DNA of 51,985 nucleotides from NCBI GenBank assembly GCA_030065095.1, contig JASJDP010000031.1:1-51985 (forward strand), given 5' to 3'. Every line of letters starts with the position of its first letter. Within the stretch, counting starts at the first letter, position 1. Shown piece after piece: positions 1-8,602 of this stretch. Origin of the DNA: Rhodobacter sp. (lineage in GTDB: Bacteria; Pseudomonadota; Alphaproteobacteria; Rhodobacterales; Rhodobacteraceae). A program made the position numbers and the translations under genes. Under the pieces are notes generated by a model, which did not search any database, was not told the origin of the DNA, and worked only from the letters and a program-made list of their open reading frames with translations.

Positions 1-1
1 G

Positions 2-94
2 GACTGGAGACGCATCGCGACGCGCTACGACCGATGCCCGAAGGTATTCCTCTCAGCCTGCGCGCTTGCCGCCGTCGTCATATTCTGGCTATGA
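2..94 (+). mobile_element. IS5-type transposase, 3' end only (cut by window edge)
   Basis: An open frame entering from the left edge encodes about 30 residues ending in a stop at 92-94. It reads from DWRRIATRYDRCPK to AAVVIFWL. This is the typical C-terminal tail of IS5-family (IS427-like) DDE transposases, in which an RRIATRYDR segment is followed by a hydrophobic ALAAVVIFWL end. The catalytic part lies outside the window, so whether the element is intact cannot be judged. The assignment rests on recognising this tail only. The inverted repeat should lie shortly downstream, before the DMT gene at 174, but I cannot define it. Confidence 0.65.
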
Positions 95-173
95 GTCCTG
101 ACCCTAAGTCTCCGTCTTGCGCCGGAGGCACCTTTCGCTCAAGGAAGGCTCGCAAAAGAATACGGGCAGGTTC

Positions 174-1055
174 ATGGATTTCCGCGCGATCGCGATGGGG
201 GTGGCATTTGCCATCATGTGGGCCTCGGCCTTCACGTCCGCGCGGATCATTGTCGCCGACGCCCCGCCGCTGACAGCGTTGGCGATCCGGTTTCTGATCT
301 CGGGCGCCATCGCCGTCGGCATTGCCGCCTGGATGGGCCAGACGATGCGGCTGACCCGCCAGCAGTGGACCGCGACCGTCGTCTTTGGCCTTTGCCAGAA
401 TGCGCTTTATCTCGGCCTCAATTTCGTCGCCATGCAAACCATCGAGGCCTCTCTGGCCGCGATTGTCGCCTCGACAATGCCGCTTCTCGTGGCCATCGGC
501 GGCTGGCTGGCCTTCGGCGAAAGGGTCCGCCCGCTCGGTGCGATCGGCCTTGTGACGGGTATCGTCGGCGTCGCGCTCATCATGGGCTCGCGGATCGACG
601 CCGGAGTCGACGGCTTTGGCCTCGCCCTATGCATCGCCGGCGTTCTGTCGCTTACGATCGCCACGATGGTCGTGCGCGGGGCGTCTTCCGGTGGCAATGT
701 CCTGATGATCGTCGGTCTGCAGATGCTCGTCGGCAGCGGCTCGCTCGCCGCCATCGCCACCCTGACGGAAACCTGGACCGTCAACTGGACCTGGGCGCTG
801 GTCGCGGCCTTCGCCTATACCACGCTGATCCCCGGCCTTGCGGCAACCTGGGTCTGGTTTCTGCTTGTAAACCGAATCGGTGCCGTCCGCGCCGCCACCT
901 TCCACTTTCTTACCCCGCCTTTCGGGGTCGGCGTCGCCGCGCTGCTTCTCGGTGAAAGGCTGGGCGTGCTGGATCTTCTTGGGGTCGCCGTGATCGCCAT
1001 GGGCATCCTTGCCGTCCAGCTGTCAAAACAGCGTCCCAAACTGACGCGGAATTGA
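174..1055 (+). CDS. DMT/EamA family transporter
   Basis: This is an integral membrane protein of 293 residues from the chosen ATG at 174; an upstream in-frame ATG at 117 would add 19 polar residues. The hydrophobic pattern gives about ten membrane helices in two similar halves, the arrangement of the drug/metabolite transporter superfamily (two EamA domains). Visible family features are the early MWASAFTSARI stretch, the E-A-S-L-A-A-I-V-A-S-T-M-P-L-L run near the middle of the first half, and a second-half copy ending in FHFLTPPFGVGVAALLLGE. The start at 174 puts the first helix right at the N-terminus, as is usual. The substrate is unknown; members export metabolites or amino acids. It stands alone after the IS remnant and is followed 60 bases later by the ccdA-like gene. 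Confidence 0.85.
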   Translation: MDFRAIAMGVAFAIMWASAFTSARIIVADAPPLTALAIRFLISGAIAVGIAAWMGQTMRLTRQQWTATVVFGLCQNALYLGLNFVAMQTIEASLAAIVASTMPLLVAIGGWLAFGERVRPLGAIGLVTGIVGVALIMGSRIDAGVDGFGLALCIAGVLSLTIATMVVRGASSGGNVLMIVGLQMLVGSGSLAAIATLTETWTVNWTWALVAAFAYTTLIPGLAATWVWFLLVNRIGAVRAATFHFLTPPFGVGVAALLLGERLGVLDLLGVAVIAMGILAVQLSKQRPKLTRN

Positions 1056-1114
1056 TCGCACGGGTCCCCGGTGCGGCGTGACAGAACGGCTGCCATGCGG
1101 CAAATACACCGGCG

Positions 1115-1828
1115 ATGGACCTGATTTTTGCATATGGCGCGGGCCTGCTGACGCTTATCAACCCCTGCGTCCTGCCGATCCTGCCGATCGTGCTGGCCAC
1201 TGCTCTGCAGGCAAGCCGCCACGGCCCTCTGACCGTCGCGGCGGGAATGAGCCTCAGCTTTGTCGTTCTTGGCATGGCGGTCACGGTGCTTGGACGCAGC
1301 GTCGGCCTGACGCCCGAGGCCGTCGCCGACGCCGGAGCGGTCCTGATGATCGGGTTTGGCCTGATTCTTGTCGTCCCCCGGTTTTCGGAACGTTTCGCCA
1401 CCGCCACGGCTGGCGTCTCGGCCCGCGCCGATACCGGGATGGACAACCTCGACCGCTCGGGACTCAGCGGCCAATTCCTGGGCGGTATGTTGCTTGGCGC
1501 GGTGTGGAGCCCGTGCATCGGGCCCACACTCGGCGGCGCTATTTCACTTGCCAGCCAGGGTGAAAGCCTTTTCCGCGCCACAGCCATCATGGTCGCATTC
1601 GCGCTGGGTGTTTCTACCGTCATCGTCGCCCTTGGCTACGGCGCCCGTTCGGTCATTCAAAGACGCCAGGCCTGGATGCGTGCGCTTGCGCTACGCGCCC
1701 GCTCGATCCTCGGTGCGGTCTTTATCGCCGTCGGCGTCGGCCTGCTGCTCCGTGTCCACCACATCCTCGAATTCTGGGCGCTGGAAACCCTGCCGCCCTG
1801 GCTCATCGACTTGTCCGTATCACTCTAA
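1115..1828 (+). CDS. CcdA/DsbD-type transmembrane thiol reductant carrier
   Basis: A 237-residue membrane protein with about six hydrophobic helices. Each half has a conserved Cys-Pro-type site: C18 in INPCVLPILP and C134 in WSPCIGPT. These are the redox cysteine positions of the CcdA/DsbD transmembrane domain, which passes electrons from cytoplasmic thioredoxin across the inner membrane. The 12-base gap to the periplasmic thioredoxin gene at 1841 supports a two-gene unit in which this protein reduces that partner. The role could be cytochrome c maturation, methionine sulfoxide repair or general thiol reduction; the sequence does not decide. Confidence 0.85.
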   Translation: MDLIFAYGAGLLTLINPCVLPILPIVLATALQASRHGPLTVAAGMSLSFVVLGMAVTVLGRSVGLTPEAVADAGAVLMIGFGLILVVPRFSERFATATAGVSARADTGMDNLDRSGLSGQFLGGMLLGAVWSPCIGPTLGGAISLASQGESLFRATAIMVAFALGVSTVIVALGYGARSVIQRRQAWMRALALRARSILGAVFIAVGVGLLLRVHHILEFWALETLPPWLIDLSVSL

Positions 1829-1840
1829 GGAGATCTGAGT

Positions 1841-2245
1841 ATGCACCGCCGTTGTTTCCTCGCCACCGTCGCCGCTTTTGCGGCCACGCCTGCGCTTGCC
1901 GTCACTGAGTATACCCCCGGCCTGGTGGCTGAACGTCTCGCCGCCGGCGACACCGTTTTCCTCGATTTCACCGCCTCCTGGTGCTCCACTTGCGCCGCGC
2001 AGGCACGCGTGATCGAGGCCCTGAAGGCGGAAAACCCGGCCTATGAGCAAGCCGTGACCTTCATCGATGTCGACTGGGACACCTACCGGACCGCCGAAAT
2101 CACCCGGTCGCTCAATATCCCCCGCCGCTCGACCCTTGTCGTCCTGAAAGGCGACCAAGAGCTTGGCCGCATCGTCGCCGGCACCTCTCGGGCTCAGATC
2201 GAGGCCTTGATGAACACCGCGCTTACCGCCGCCAACGCCTCGTAG
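1841..2245 (+). CDS. Periplasmic thioredoxin-family protein
   Basis: 134 residues. Residues 1-20 look like a signal peptide ending ATPALA. The mature part holds a thioredoxin fold with the active site W47-C48-S-T-C51 (WCSTC), preceded by a VFLDFTASWC strand and followed by a cis-Pro region RRSTLVVLKG. The family reads as the DsbD C-terminal-domain type. An AAGGAGATC sequence lies just upstream of the ATG. It follows the CcdA-like gene by 12 bases and is its probable redox partner in the periplasm. No lipobox is visible. Confidence 0.85.
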   Translation: MHRRCFLATVAAFAATPALAVTEYTPGLVAERLAAGDTVFLDFTASWCSTCAAQARVIEALKAENPAYEQAVTFIDVDWDTYRTAEITRSLNIPRRSTLVVLKGDQELGRIVAGTSRAQIEALMNTALTAANAS

Positions 2246-2350
2246 CCGGTCGGCCGTTCGCATTCGGTTCGGCCATGCTGCAATCTTCAAGGTCATTGCT
2301 GCGGCTGCTTCAGCGGGCTGCCGTGGCTTGAAGGCGTCTTTGCGCCAAGA

Positions 2351-2366
2351 TAATGTATGTACATTA
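2351..2366. promoter_or_regulatory. HutC-type operator palindrome
   Basis: TAATGTATGTACATTA has perfect 7-base arms (TAATGTA/TACATTA) around a TG centre, 70 bases before the hutC start. It matches the known pseudomonad HutC site type with the core TGTATGTACA. It is inferred to let HutC repress its own unit until urocanate binds. Confidence 0.75.
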
Positions 2367-2373
2367 AATGGCG

Positions 2374-2385
2374 ATGCCGCGGCAT
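2374..2385. repeat. Perfect 12-base palindrome next to the HutC operator
   Basis: ATGCCGCGGCAT lies 8 bases downstream of the HutC-type operator and about 50 bases before hutC. It could be a second regulator site or a chance GC-rich palindrome. No function is assigned. Confidence 0.3.
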
Positions 2386-2436
2386 ATCGGCCTGGAACGA
2401 CCGGCCTAAACCGGACATGAACATGAGGCGCAGTCC

Positions 2437-3204
2437 TTGAATCACGAAACGGCCACGACAGCGGTGCGCGCAAATGAAACGCTCCACGCTCGGATAAAGG
2501 CTCAGATACTTCAAAAGATCATTGGCGGAACCTGGAAACCCGGTTATCGGCTGCCCGTCGAAACCGACCTTGCGCGTGACCACGGCGTGTCGCGGATGAC
2601 AATGAACAAGGTCCTGACCCAGCTTTCCAGCGAAGGCTACCTGGTTCGCCGCAAGAAAAGCGGCACCTTTGTCGCCCAGCCGCGGTCGCAGTCGGCGGTC
2701 CTGGAAATCACCGCAATCGCAGACGAAGTCGCGGCCCTTGGCCAGTCCTATCGTTGGGAGTTGATCGAGCAAAACCTGCGATGCCTCAGCGGGCCGGAGC
2801 GCGCTGGCTTCGGACTGCCCGAAGACGGTGCCGGGCCGTGGCTTGCGTTACGGGGACTTCACTTTGCAGCCGACACTCCGTTCTGCCTTGAAACCCGCGT
2901 CATCAACCCGTCCACTTGCCCCAAGGCTGTCGATCAGGACTTTGGCCCCGAGCCGCCCGGGTCCTGGCTGCTCCGGACGGTGCCCTGGACCAGCGCAACG
3001 CACACCGTGCGAGCCGTTGGCGCCGGGACGGACGAAGCCGGGTTTCTGGTATTGCGGAAGAACACGCCCTGCCTTGAAATCCTGCGCGAGACACGGACGT
3101 CGGACAGTTGGGTGACACGCGTCCGCCTCGTTTATCCCGGCGGGGTCCATCAGCTGTTTGCGCAGTTTGGACCGCAACTGACCCCGGCGCAGGCGTCAAA
3201 GTAG
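2437..3204 (+). CDS. hutC: GntR/HutC family repressor of histidine utilisation
   Basis: 255 residues from a TTG start preceded by GAGG at 2425-2428. Residues about 15-80 form a GntR winged helix-turn-helix, with PVETDLARDHGVSRMTMNKV as the recognition part. Residues about 100-245 form a UTRA ligand domain, which in HutC binds urocanate. The family represses hut genes and is relieved by urocanate. The operator palindrome at 2351-2366 fits autoregulation. hutF starts 16 bases downstream, so the two are probably one unit. No hutU, hutH, hutI or hutG is present in the window, so the rest of the pathway must lie elsewhere. Confidence 0.9.
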   Translation: MNHETATTAVRANETLHARIKAQILQKIIGGTWKPGYRLPVETDLARDHGVSRMTMNKVLTQLSSEGYLVRRKKSGTFVAQPRSQSAVLEITAIADEVAALGQSYRWELIEQNLRCLSGPERAGFGLPEDGAGPWLALRGLHFAADTPFCLETRVINPSTCPKAVDQDFGPEPPGSWLLRTVPWTSATHTVRAVGAGTDEAGFLVLRKNTPCLEILRETRTSDSWVTRVRLVYPGGVHQLFAQFGPQLTPAQASK

Positions 3205-3219
3205 TCCCAAGATGGCCGC

Positions 3220-4557
3220 ATGATATTCGCACGACATGCACTGCTGCCCGAGGGCTGGCAAACGGACGTGCGTCTGACGATTTCCGATGGCCGCATCTCG
3301 ACGCTGGTCCAGGCGCCGGGCCCACAAGGCGACGACCATGTCACGGATTGCCTGGTGCCGGGGCTGTCCAATGCGCATAGCCACAGCTTTCAAAGAGGCT
3401 TTTCGGGGCTGACCGAGTCCCGCGCCGCCGACCGCGACAGCTTTTGGACCTGGCGTGAAACAATGTACAGTTTCGCGCTTTCGCTGACCCCTGAAAGCGT
3501 TCAGTCATTGGCCGCCATGGCATTCGTCGAAATGCTCGAAGCCGGGTTCACCCGCGTAGGCGAATTCCATTATGTGCATCACGGCCCGGACGGCCGCCCC
3601 TACGATGATCCCGCCGAATTGTCGGCCCGCATCTTCTCGGCTGCACGGGAAACCGGCATTGCCCTGACCCATCTGCCCGTCCTTTATATGCATGGCGGCT
3701 TCGGCGGACAGTCCGCAACCCCGGAACAGCGCCGATTCCTGAATGGCCTCGATAGGTATCTCGATCTGGTCGCCGCTTGCGATCGCCTGGCAGATGCCAG
3801 CAGGGACCGTGTTGGAATTGCGCCGCATTCACTTCGGGCTGTCGATACCGACATATTGATCCGCTCCGTGGCCGCCGCACCCGACCGCCCGGTGCATATC
3901 CACATCGCCGAGCAGGAGAGGGAAGTTGCGGATTGCATCGCTTTCTCGGGTCGGCGGCCCGTCGAGCTGTTGTTTGACCAAGCGATGGTCGATTCCAACT
4001 GGTGCCTCGTGCACGCGACGCATTTGACTACGGACGAGACGGCACAGATCGCCGCATCTGGCGCGGTCGCCGGGCTTTGTCCTTTGACCGAGGCCAACCT
4101 CGGCGACGGGCTGTTCCCTGCAGTGGCGTTCCTTGCCCGGGAGGGCCGTATTGCGATCGGCACCGATTCGAACGTTCGCATCGACGCCGCCGAGGAATTC
4201 AGGCTCCTCGAATACGGCCAGCGTCTAAACCACCGCCTTCGCAACGTGCTCGGCAGCTCAGACAGGTCAACCGGTGCCCATCTGTTTGACGCGGCTCTGC
4301 ACGGCGGCGCCCGCGCTCTGGCCGCCGAGACGCCCGAGATTGCACAAGGTGCCCCGGCCGATCTGCTTGGCCTGCGCGATCCGCATAGCCTTGCCACGGG
4401 CCCCGATACAACGCTCGACCGCTGGATATTCGGCTTCGACGTCACCGTGTCGGATGTCTGGGCGGGCGGGGGTCACGTGGTTCGCGACGGTCGTCATCGC
4501 GACCGCGACGCGGTCGAGATGCGCTTCGGGGCCGCGTTGCGGGATCTGCTGTCCTAA
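3220..4557 (+). CDS. hutF: Formimidoylglutamate deiminase
   Basis: 445 residues, the usual length for HutF. This amidohydrolase-superfamily enzyme converts N-formimidoyl-L-glutamate to N-formyl-L-glutamate and ammonia in the five-step histidine degradation route. Metal-ligand signatures are H53-x-H55 in LSNAHSHSFQRG, the HIAEQ segment in the middle, and the late GTDSN segment carrying the catalytic Asp. The SFQRG(F)SGL region following HxH is typical of HutF and separates it from guanine or cytosine deaminases. It lies directly behind hutC and is probably HutC-controlled. Confidence 0.92.
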   Translation: MIFARHALLPEGWQTDVRLTISDGRISTLVQAPGPQGDDHVTDCLVPGLSNAHSHSFQRGFSGLTESRAADRDSFWTWRETMYSFALSLTPESVQSLAAMAFVEMLEAGFTRVGEFHYVHHGPDGRPYDDPAELSARIFSAARETGIALTHLPVLYMHGGFGGQSATPEQRRFLNGLDRYLDLVAACDRLADASRDRVGIAPHSLRAVDTDILIRSVAAAPDRPVHIHIAEQEREVADCIAFSGRRPVELLFDQAMVDSNWCLVHATHLTTDETAQIAASGAVAGLCPLTEANLGDGLFPAVAFLAREGRIAIGTDSNVRIDAAEEFRLLEYGQRLNHRLRNVLGSSDRSTGAHLFDAALHGGARALAAETPEIAQGAPADLLGLRDPHSLATGPDTTLDRWIFGFDVTVSDVWAGGGHVVRDGRHRDRDAVEMRFGAALRDLLS

Positions 4558-4676
4558 AGCGAGTCCGTCGGGGTGCAAGCCGACGTGGAACCGCGGGCGA
4601 TTACCATGGCAGGCAGGTTCTGTCGGCGTTTCTTTTGTCGGACGGGTATTCTCATGCGCCCGCCGGGACGCCGCAG

Positions 4677-5783
4677 CTAGCCGATCCGCCCCCGGCTTTC
4701 CCCGACTTGCCCCCGATGAAGCAGCATGTGATCGAGGATCACGCAGGCCATCATCGCCTCTGCCACCGGAACCGCCCGGATGCCCACGCAGGGATCGTGC
4801 CGCCCCTTCGTCACGATCTCGGTCTCTTCCCCCGTTTTCGTGATCGTTCTCCGGGGCGTCAGAATCGAAGAGGTCGGCTTTACCGCAAATCGGACGACGA
4901 TATCCTGCCCGGTCGAAATGCCACCCAGGATCCCGCCCGCATGGTTCGATGAATAGACCGGCCCGCCCCCCTTTGGGTCCATTGCGATCTCGTCGGCGTT
5001 CGCTTCGCCGGTCAAGGCCGCCGCCGCCATTCCTTCGCCGATCTCCACGCCCTTTACCGCATTGATCGACATCATCGCAGCCGCCAGGTCGGTATCCAAC
5101 TTTGCATAGACCGGAGCACCAATCCCCGCAGGAACTCCCCGCGCCACAACCTCGATCACGGCTCCCACCGAGCTGCCTGACTTCCGCAGCCCGTCAAGAT
5201 ATCCCGCCCATTCCACCGCCGCCGTTGCATCCGGCACCCAGAACGGATTGCGGCCGATCTCCTCCGAATCGAATCGCGCCCGGTCGATCCCATGCGGCCC
5301 CATCTGAACCATGTATGCGTCGATTCTCGCACCGGGCAGCAGGGCCCTGATCGCTTCGCGCGCCACACCTCCTGCTGCAACCCGCGCAGCCGTCTCGCGC
5401 GCCGAGGATCGTCCGCCGCCGCGATAATCCCGGATACCGTATTTCTGCCAATACGTGATGTCCGCGTGCCCCGGCCGGAATTTGTCCTTGATCTCGGAAT
5501 AATCCTTCGATCGCTGGTCGGTGTTCCGGATCATCAGCTGGATCGGCGTGCCTGTCGTCACTCCTTCGAACACGCCCGAAAGGATCTCGACCTCATCCGC
5601 CTCGCGCCGCTGGGTCGTATAGCGCGATTGCCCCGGCTTGCGCTTGTCCAACCATACCTGGATCGGTTCGGCCGCCAACGGCACGCCGGGCGGGCAACCG
5701 TCCACCGTCGCCCCAAGGGCCGGACCATGGCTTTCACCCCAGGTGGTTACCCGAAACAGTCGTCCGAATGTGTTGAAACTCAT
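4677..5783 (-). CDS. aroC: Chorismate synthase
   Basis: 368 residues. It catalyses the last shikimate-pathway step, EPSP to chorismate, using reduced FMN. The N-terminus [20 protein letters not shown] is the classical start with the GESHG signature. Further signatures are [13 protein letters not shown] in the middle and [12 protein letters not shown] near the C-terminus. I chose the ATG at 5783; an upstream ATG at 5801 would add MAEDRA. The gene is convergent with hutF and divergent from the thiamine riboswitch, and appears to be monocistronic. Confidence 0.96.
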   Translation of the reverse strand: MSFNTFGRLFRVTTWGESHGPALGATVDGCPPGVPLAAEPIQVWLDKRKPGQSRYTTQRREADEVEILSGVFEGVTTGTPIQLMIRNTDQRSKDYSEIKDKFRPGHADITYWQKYGIRDYRGGGRSSARETAARVAAGGVAREAIRALLPGARIDAYMVQMGPHGIDRARFDSEEIGRNPFWVPDATAAVEWAGYLDGLRKSGSSVGAVIEVVARGVPAGIGAPVYAKLDTDLAAAMMSINAVKGVEIGEGMAAAALTGEANADEIAMDPKGGGPVYSSNHAGGILGGISTGQDIVVRFAVKPTSSILTPRRTITKTGEETEIVTKGRHDPCVGIRAVPVAEAMMACVILDHMLLHRGQVGESRGRIG

Positions 5784-5941
5784 CGCCCGATCCTCCGCCA
5801 ACGCGGTCTATCGCGCCTCTCGTCCTGGCGAAAGCCCCCGGTGCCGGTATGTGCGAAATACCAGCCGGTCCTTGGCGACGTATGTCAACCAGGGATCTGA
5901 CGCCTTGCCTTCTGCCGGTTGGCGTCCTAAGTCGACGTTTA

Positions 5942-6020
5942 CCTCGGGGTGCCCTGCAGGGGCTGAGATGCTTATGCGAACCCGTCGAACCTGAACCGGT
6001 TGATACCGGCGGAGGGAAGG
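5942..6020 (+). promoter_or_regulatory. TPP riboswitch aptamer (THI element)
   Basis: The segment shows the conserved blocks of the thiamine pyrophosphate aptamer in order: CGGGGTGCCC, GGGGCTGAGATG, ACCCGTCGAACCTGA, then a small hairpin (ACCGG/CCGG) and GGCGGAGGGAA. It lies about 50 bases before thiB. Thiamine importers are classic targets, so TPP should turn thiBPQ down. Confidence 0.95.
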
Positions 6021-6029
6021 TTGGACATA

Positions 6030-6062
6030 CCTCCATGACCTGCCCGTCCGTCGCCATGGAGG
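6030..6062 (+). promoter_or_regulatory. Riboswitch expression platform: Shine-Dalgarno-sequestering hairpin
   Basis: CCTCCATG (6030-6037) is perfectly complementary to CATGGAGG (6055-6062), which contains the thiB ribosome site GGAGG at 6058-6062. The loop is 17 bases. The aptamer's 3' block GGAGG (6011-6015) could pair instead with CCTCC (6030-6034). This gives the expected switch: with TPP bound the aptamer keeps its GGAGG, the hairpin forms and translation stops; without TPP the hairpin is broken. The pairing is seen; the mechanism is inferred. Confidence 0.75.
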
Positions 6063-6068
6063 ATGACT

Positions 6069-7061
6069 ATGAAAAACCAAATCCTTGCCGCGACGCTCAT
6101 GACCCTCGCCACAAGTGCGATGGCCGAGGACCTGCCGGTCCTGCGCGTCCTGACCTATGACAGTTTCGTATCCGACTGGGGCCCCGGCCCCCTGATCGAG
6201 GCGGCCTTTGAAGAGACCTGCGATTGCGATCTGCAGCTTGTGGGCAGCGGGGATGGAGCGGCTCTGCTTGCCCGTCTTCGGCTCGAGGGCGCGCGCACCG
6301 ATGCCGACATCGTGCTGGGCCTTGACACCAACCTGACCGCTGCTGCCGCAGCGACCGGTCTTTTCGCCCCGCATGGGCAGACTACCACCAACTTCGACTT
6401 TCCCGCCGCGTGGGACGACCCGCTCTTTCTGCCGTTTGACTGGGGGTATTTCGCTTTCGTCTACGACACCACCAAACTGGCCGACGCGCCGGCCAGTTTG
6501 CAGGCCCTGGCCAGCAGCGAAATCAGCATTGTCATTCAGGATCCACGGACCTCGACGCCGGGACTGGGTCTTCTTTTGTGGATCGAAGCCGCCTATGGCG
6601 ACCAGGCCGAAGAGCTTTGGCAGGGCTTGTCCGACAACGTCGTGACCGTGACCAAAGGCTGGTCCGAAGCGTACGGTCTGTTCCTTGACGGCGAGGCCGA
6701 CATGGTGCTCAGCTACACGACATCGCCTGCCTACCATCTGATCGCGGAAGAGGACGCAAGCAAAGCCGCTGCAGCATTTAGCGAGGGGCATTACATGCAG
6801 ATCGAAGTGGCGGGAAAAGTGGCCTCGACCGATCAGCCCGAATTGGCCGATGCCTTCCTTTCGTTCATGGTTTCCGACGCCTTCCAGTCGGTGATCCCGA
6901 CGGCCAACTGGATGTATCCCGCCGTCACACCGTCCGGCGGCTTGCCGCAGGGATTCGAGACGCTGGTCACGCCGGACAACGCGCTGATTTTTTCGGCCTC
7001 CGAGGCTGCGGAAGCGCGTGATACCGCGCTGGAGCGATGGCTGACCGCCCTGACCCAGTGA
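6069..7061 (+). CDS. thiB: Thiamine ABC transporter, periplasmic binding protein
   Basis: 330 residues from the ATG at 6069. That ATG has GGAGG six bases upstream, while the ATG at 6063 directly touches the ribosome site. Residues 1-18 (MKNQILAATLMTLATSAM) form a signal peptide. The mature protein begins EDLPVLRVLTYDSFVSDWGPG, typical of TbpA/ThiB. TDADIVLGLDTN and the W-containing FDWGYFAFVYD segment are also family-typical. It captures thiamine and its phosphates and delivers them to ThiPQ. Its end overlaps thiP by 25 bases, and it is controlled by the upstream TPP riboswitch. Confidence 0.95.
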   Translation: MKNQILAATLMTLATSAMAEDLPVLRVLTYDSFVSDWGPGPLIEAAFEETCDCDLQLVGSGDGAALLARLRLEGARTDADIVLGLDTNLTAAAAATGLFAPHGQTTTNFDFPAAWDDPLFLPFDWGYFAFVYDTTKLADAPASLQALASSEISIVIQDPRTSTPGLGLLLWIEAAYGDQAEELWQGLSDNVVTVTKGWSEAYGLFLDGEADMVLSYTTSPAYHLIAEEDASKAAAAFSEGHYMQIEVAGKVASTDQPELADAFLSFMVSDAFQSVIPTANWMYPAVTPSGGLPQGFETLVTPDNALIFSASEAAEARDTALERWLTALTQ

Positions 7062-8602
7062 TCCGGGCCATCGGTGCAGCTTCCGCCGCGCTGGTGGCCG
7101 CAGCCACGCTGGGGACGCTCGCGGCAGTCGCGTCAAAGGCAGATGCGCTGCCGCGGCTCACGCCGTCGGATTGGGCCGCAATCCGGTTCACGCTAACGCA
7201 GGCAGTATTATCTGCGGTGGTCAGCGTGCTGCTGGCGATCCCGGTCGCCCGTGCATTGGCGCGCCGGCGCTTTCCGGGGCGTGGGCTGTTGGTCACTCTC
7301 CTCGGGGCGCCATTCATCTTGCCGACCATCGTCGCGGTCCTGGGGCTGCTGGCGGTGTTCGGGAATAACGGGCTGATCAGCCAGGTGCTGCAGTGGTTCG
7401 GTTTCGAGCCGGTCCACATCTATGGCCTGCATGGTGTCGTGCTGGCCCATGTCTTTTTGAACATGCCGTTGGCGACACGCCTGATCCTGCAGGGCTGGCT
7501 GGCAATCCCGGCAGAACGGTTCCGGTTGGCGGCGTCGCTGGATTTCTCGCCCGCCGATACCCTGCGCTACTTGGAGGTGCCGATGCTGCGGGCCGTGGCG
7601 CCTGGGGCCCTTCTGCTGATCTTCCTGATCTGCACCACAAGTTTCGCGGTCGCACTGACACTGGGCGGCGGTCCCAGGGGGACCACGGTTGAGTTGGCGA
7701 TCTATCAGGCGTTCCGCTTCGAATTCGACCTCGGCAAGGCGGCCCTGCTGGCACTGGTGCAATTCGGGATCTGCGCGGTTGCAGCCGTTTTGATCCTGCA
7801 GGCGGCGTTGCCCGCCGGGTTCGGCGGCGGGTTGGACCGGACGGTCGAGCGATGGGGCATATCGACCCTTGGCCTGCGGCTGCAGGACGCCGCCGTGACG
7901 GTTCTGGCAGCTTTGTTTCTGGTCACACCGCTTGCAGTGATCGTCGCGGACGGCCTTCCAAGGTTGCTGACGCTGCCCGCTGAGGTTCTGGAGGCAGCCG
8001 TGCGGTCGCTTTGGGTCGCCCTCGTGGCCGCGGCGTTGACCGTGGTTCTGGCCTTGTCGATGGCGTTGCTCGCGGAAGGCCGTGGCGCGGCGTGGCGCGG
8101 CTTCATTGGCTTTCTGGGGTCGCTGTCCATCGCGGTGTCGCCGTTGGTGATCGGGACGGGGCTGTTCATTCTGCTGTTCCCAATCGCCGACCCGGTCGCT
8201 CTGGCATTGCCGGTCACGGCACTGGTGAATGCGGTGATGAGCCTGCCTTTCGCCTACCGCGCCGTTGCGCCGGCGCTCGCTGAAACCGATCTTTTGTTCG
8301 GGCGCCTCTCGGCAAGTCTTGGGATGTCCGGATGGGCGCGACTGCGGCTTGTGGTGCTGCCGAGGCTAAGGCGACCGCTCGGGTTCGCCGCCGGCCTGGC
8401 GGCGGCCCTGTCGATGGGCGATCTGGGCGTCATCGCTTTGTTCGCGGCGCCCGAACAGGCAACTTTACCGATGCAGCTTTATCGGCTGATGGCGTCCTAC
8501 CGGATGGAAGAAGCCGCGGGCGCGGCGTTGTTGTTGCTGGTCCTGAGTCTGGCCCTGTTCTGGGTCTTGGACCGAGGGGGGCGGATGCGTGCTGTTGCTT
8601 GA
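7037..8602 (+). CDS. thiP: Thiamine ABC transporter permease
   Basis: 521 residues with about twelve hydrophobic helices, a duplicated permease as in ThiP and the iron FbpB type. Two EAA-type loops that contact the ATPase are visible: one near residues 155-175 (PAERFRLAASLDFSPADTLR) and one near 410-435 (ETDLLFGRLSASLGMSGWAR). It forms the membrane channel of ThiBPQ. The start overlaps the thiB end by 25 bases, and its end overlaps thiQ by 14, so the three are translationally coupled. Confidence 0.94.
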   Translation: MADRPDPVIRAIGAASAALVAAATLGTLAAVASKADALPRLTPSDWAAIRFTLTQAVLSAVVSVLLAIPVARALARRRFPGRGLLVTLLGAPFILPTIVAVLGLLAVFGNNGLISQVLQWFGFEPVHIYGLHGVVLAHVFLNMPLATRLILQGWLAIPAERFRLAASLDFSPADTLRYLEVPMLRAVAPGALLLIFLICTTSFAVALTLGGGPRGTTVELAIYQAFRFEFDLGKAALLALVQFGICAVAAVLILQAALPAGFGGGLDRTVERWGISTLGLRLQDAAVTVLAALFLVTPLAVIVADGLPRLLTLPAEVLEAAVRSLWVALVAAALTVVLALSMALLAEGRGAAWRGFIGFLGSLSIAVSPLVIGTGLFILLFPIADPVALALPVTALVNAVMSLPFAYRAVAPALAETDLLFGRLSASLGMSGWARLRLVVLPRLRRPLGFAAGLAAALSMGDLGVIALFAAPEQATLPMQLYRLMASYRMEEAAGAALLLLVLSLALFWVLDRGGRMRAVA

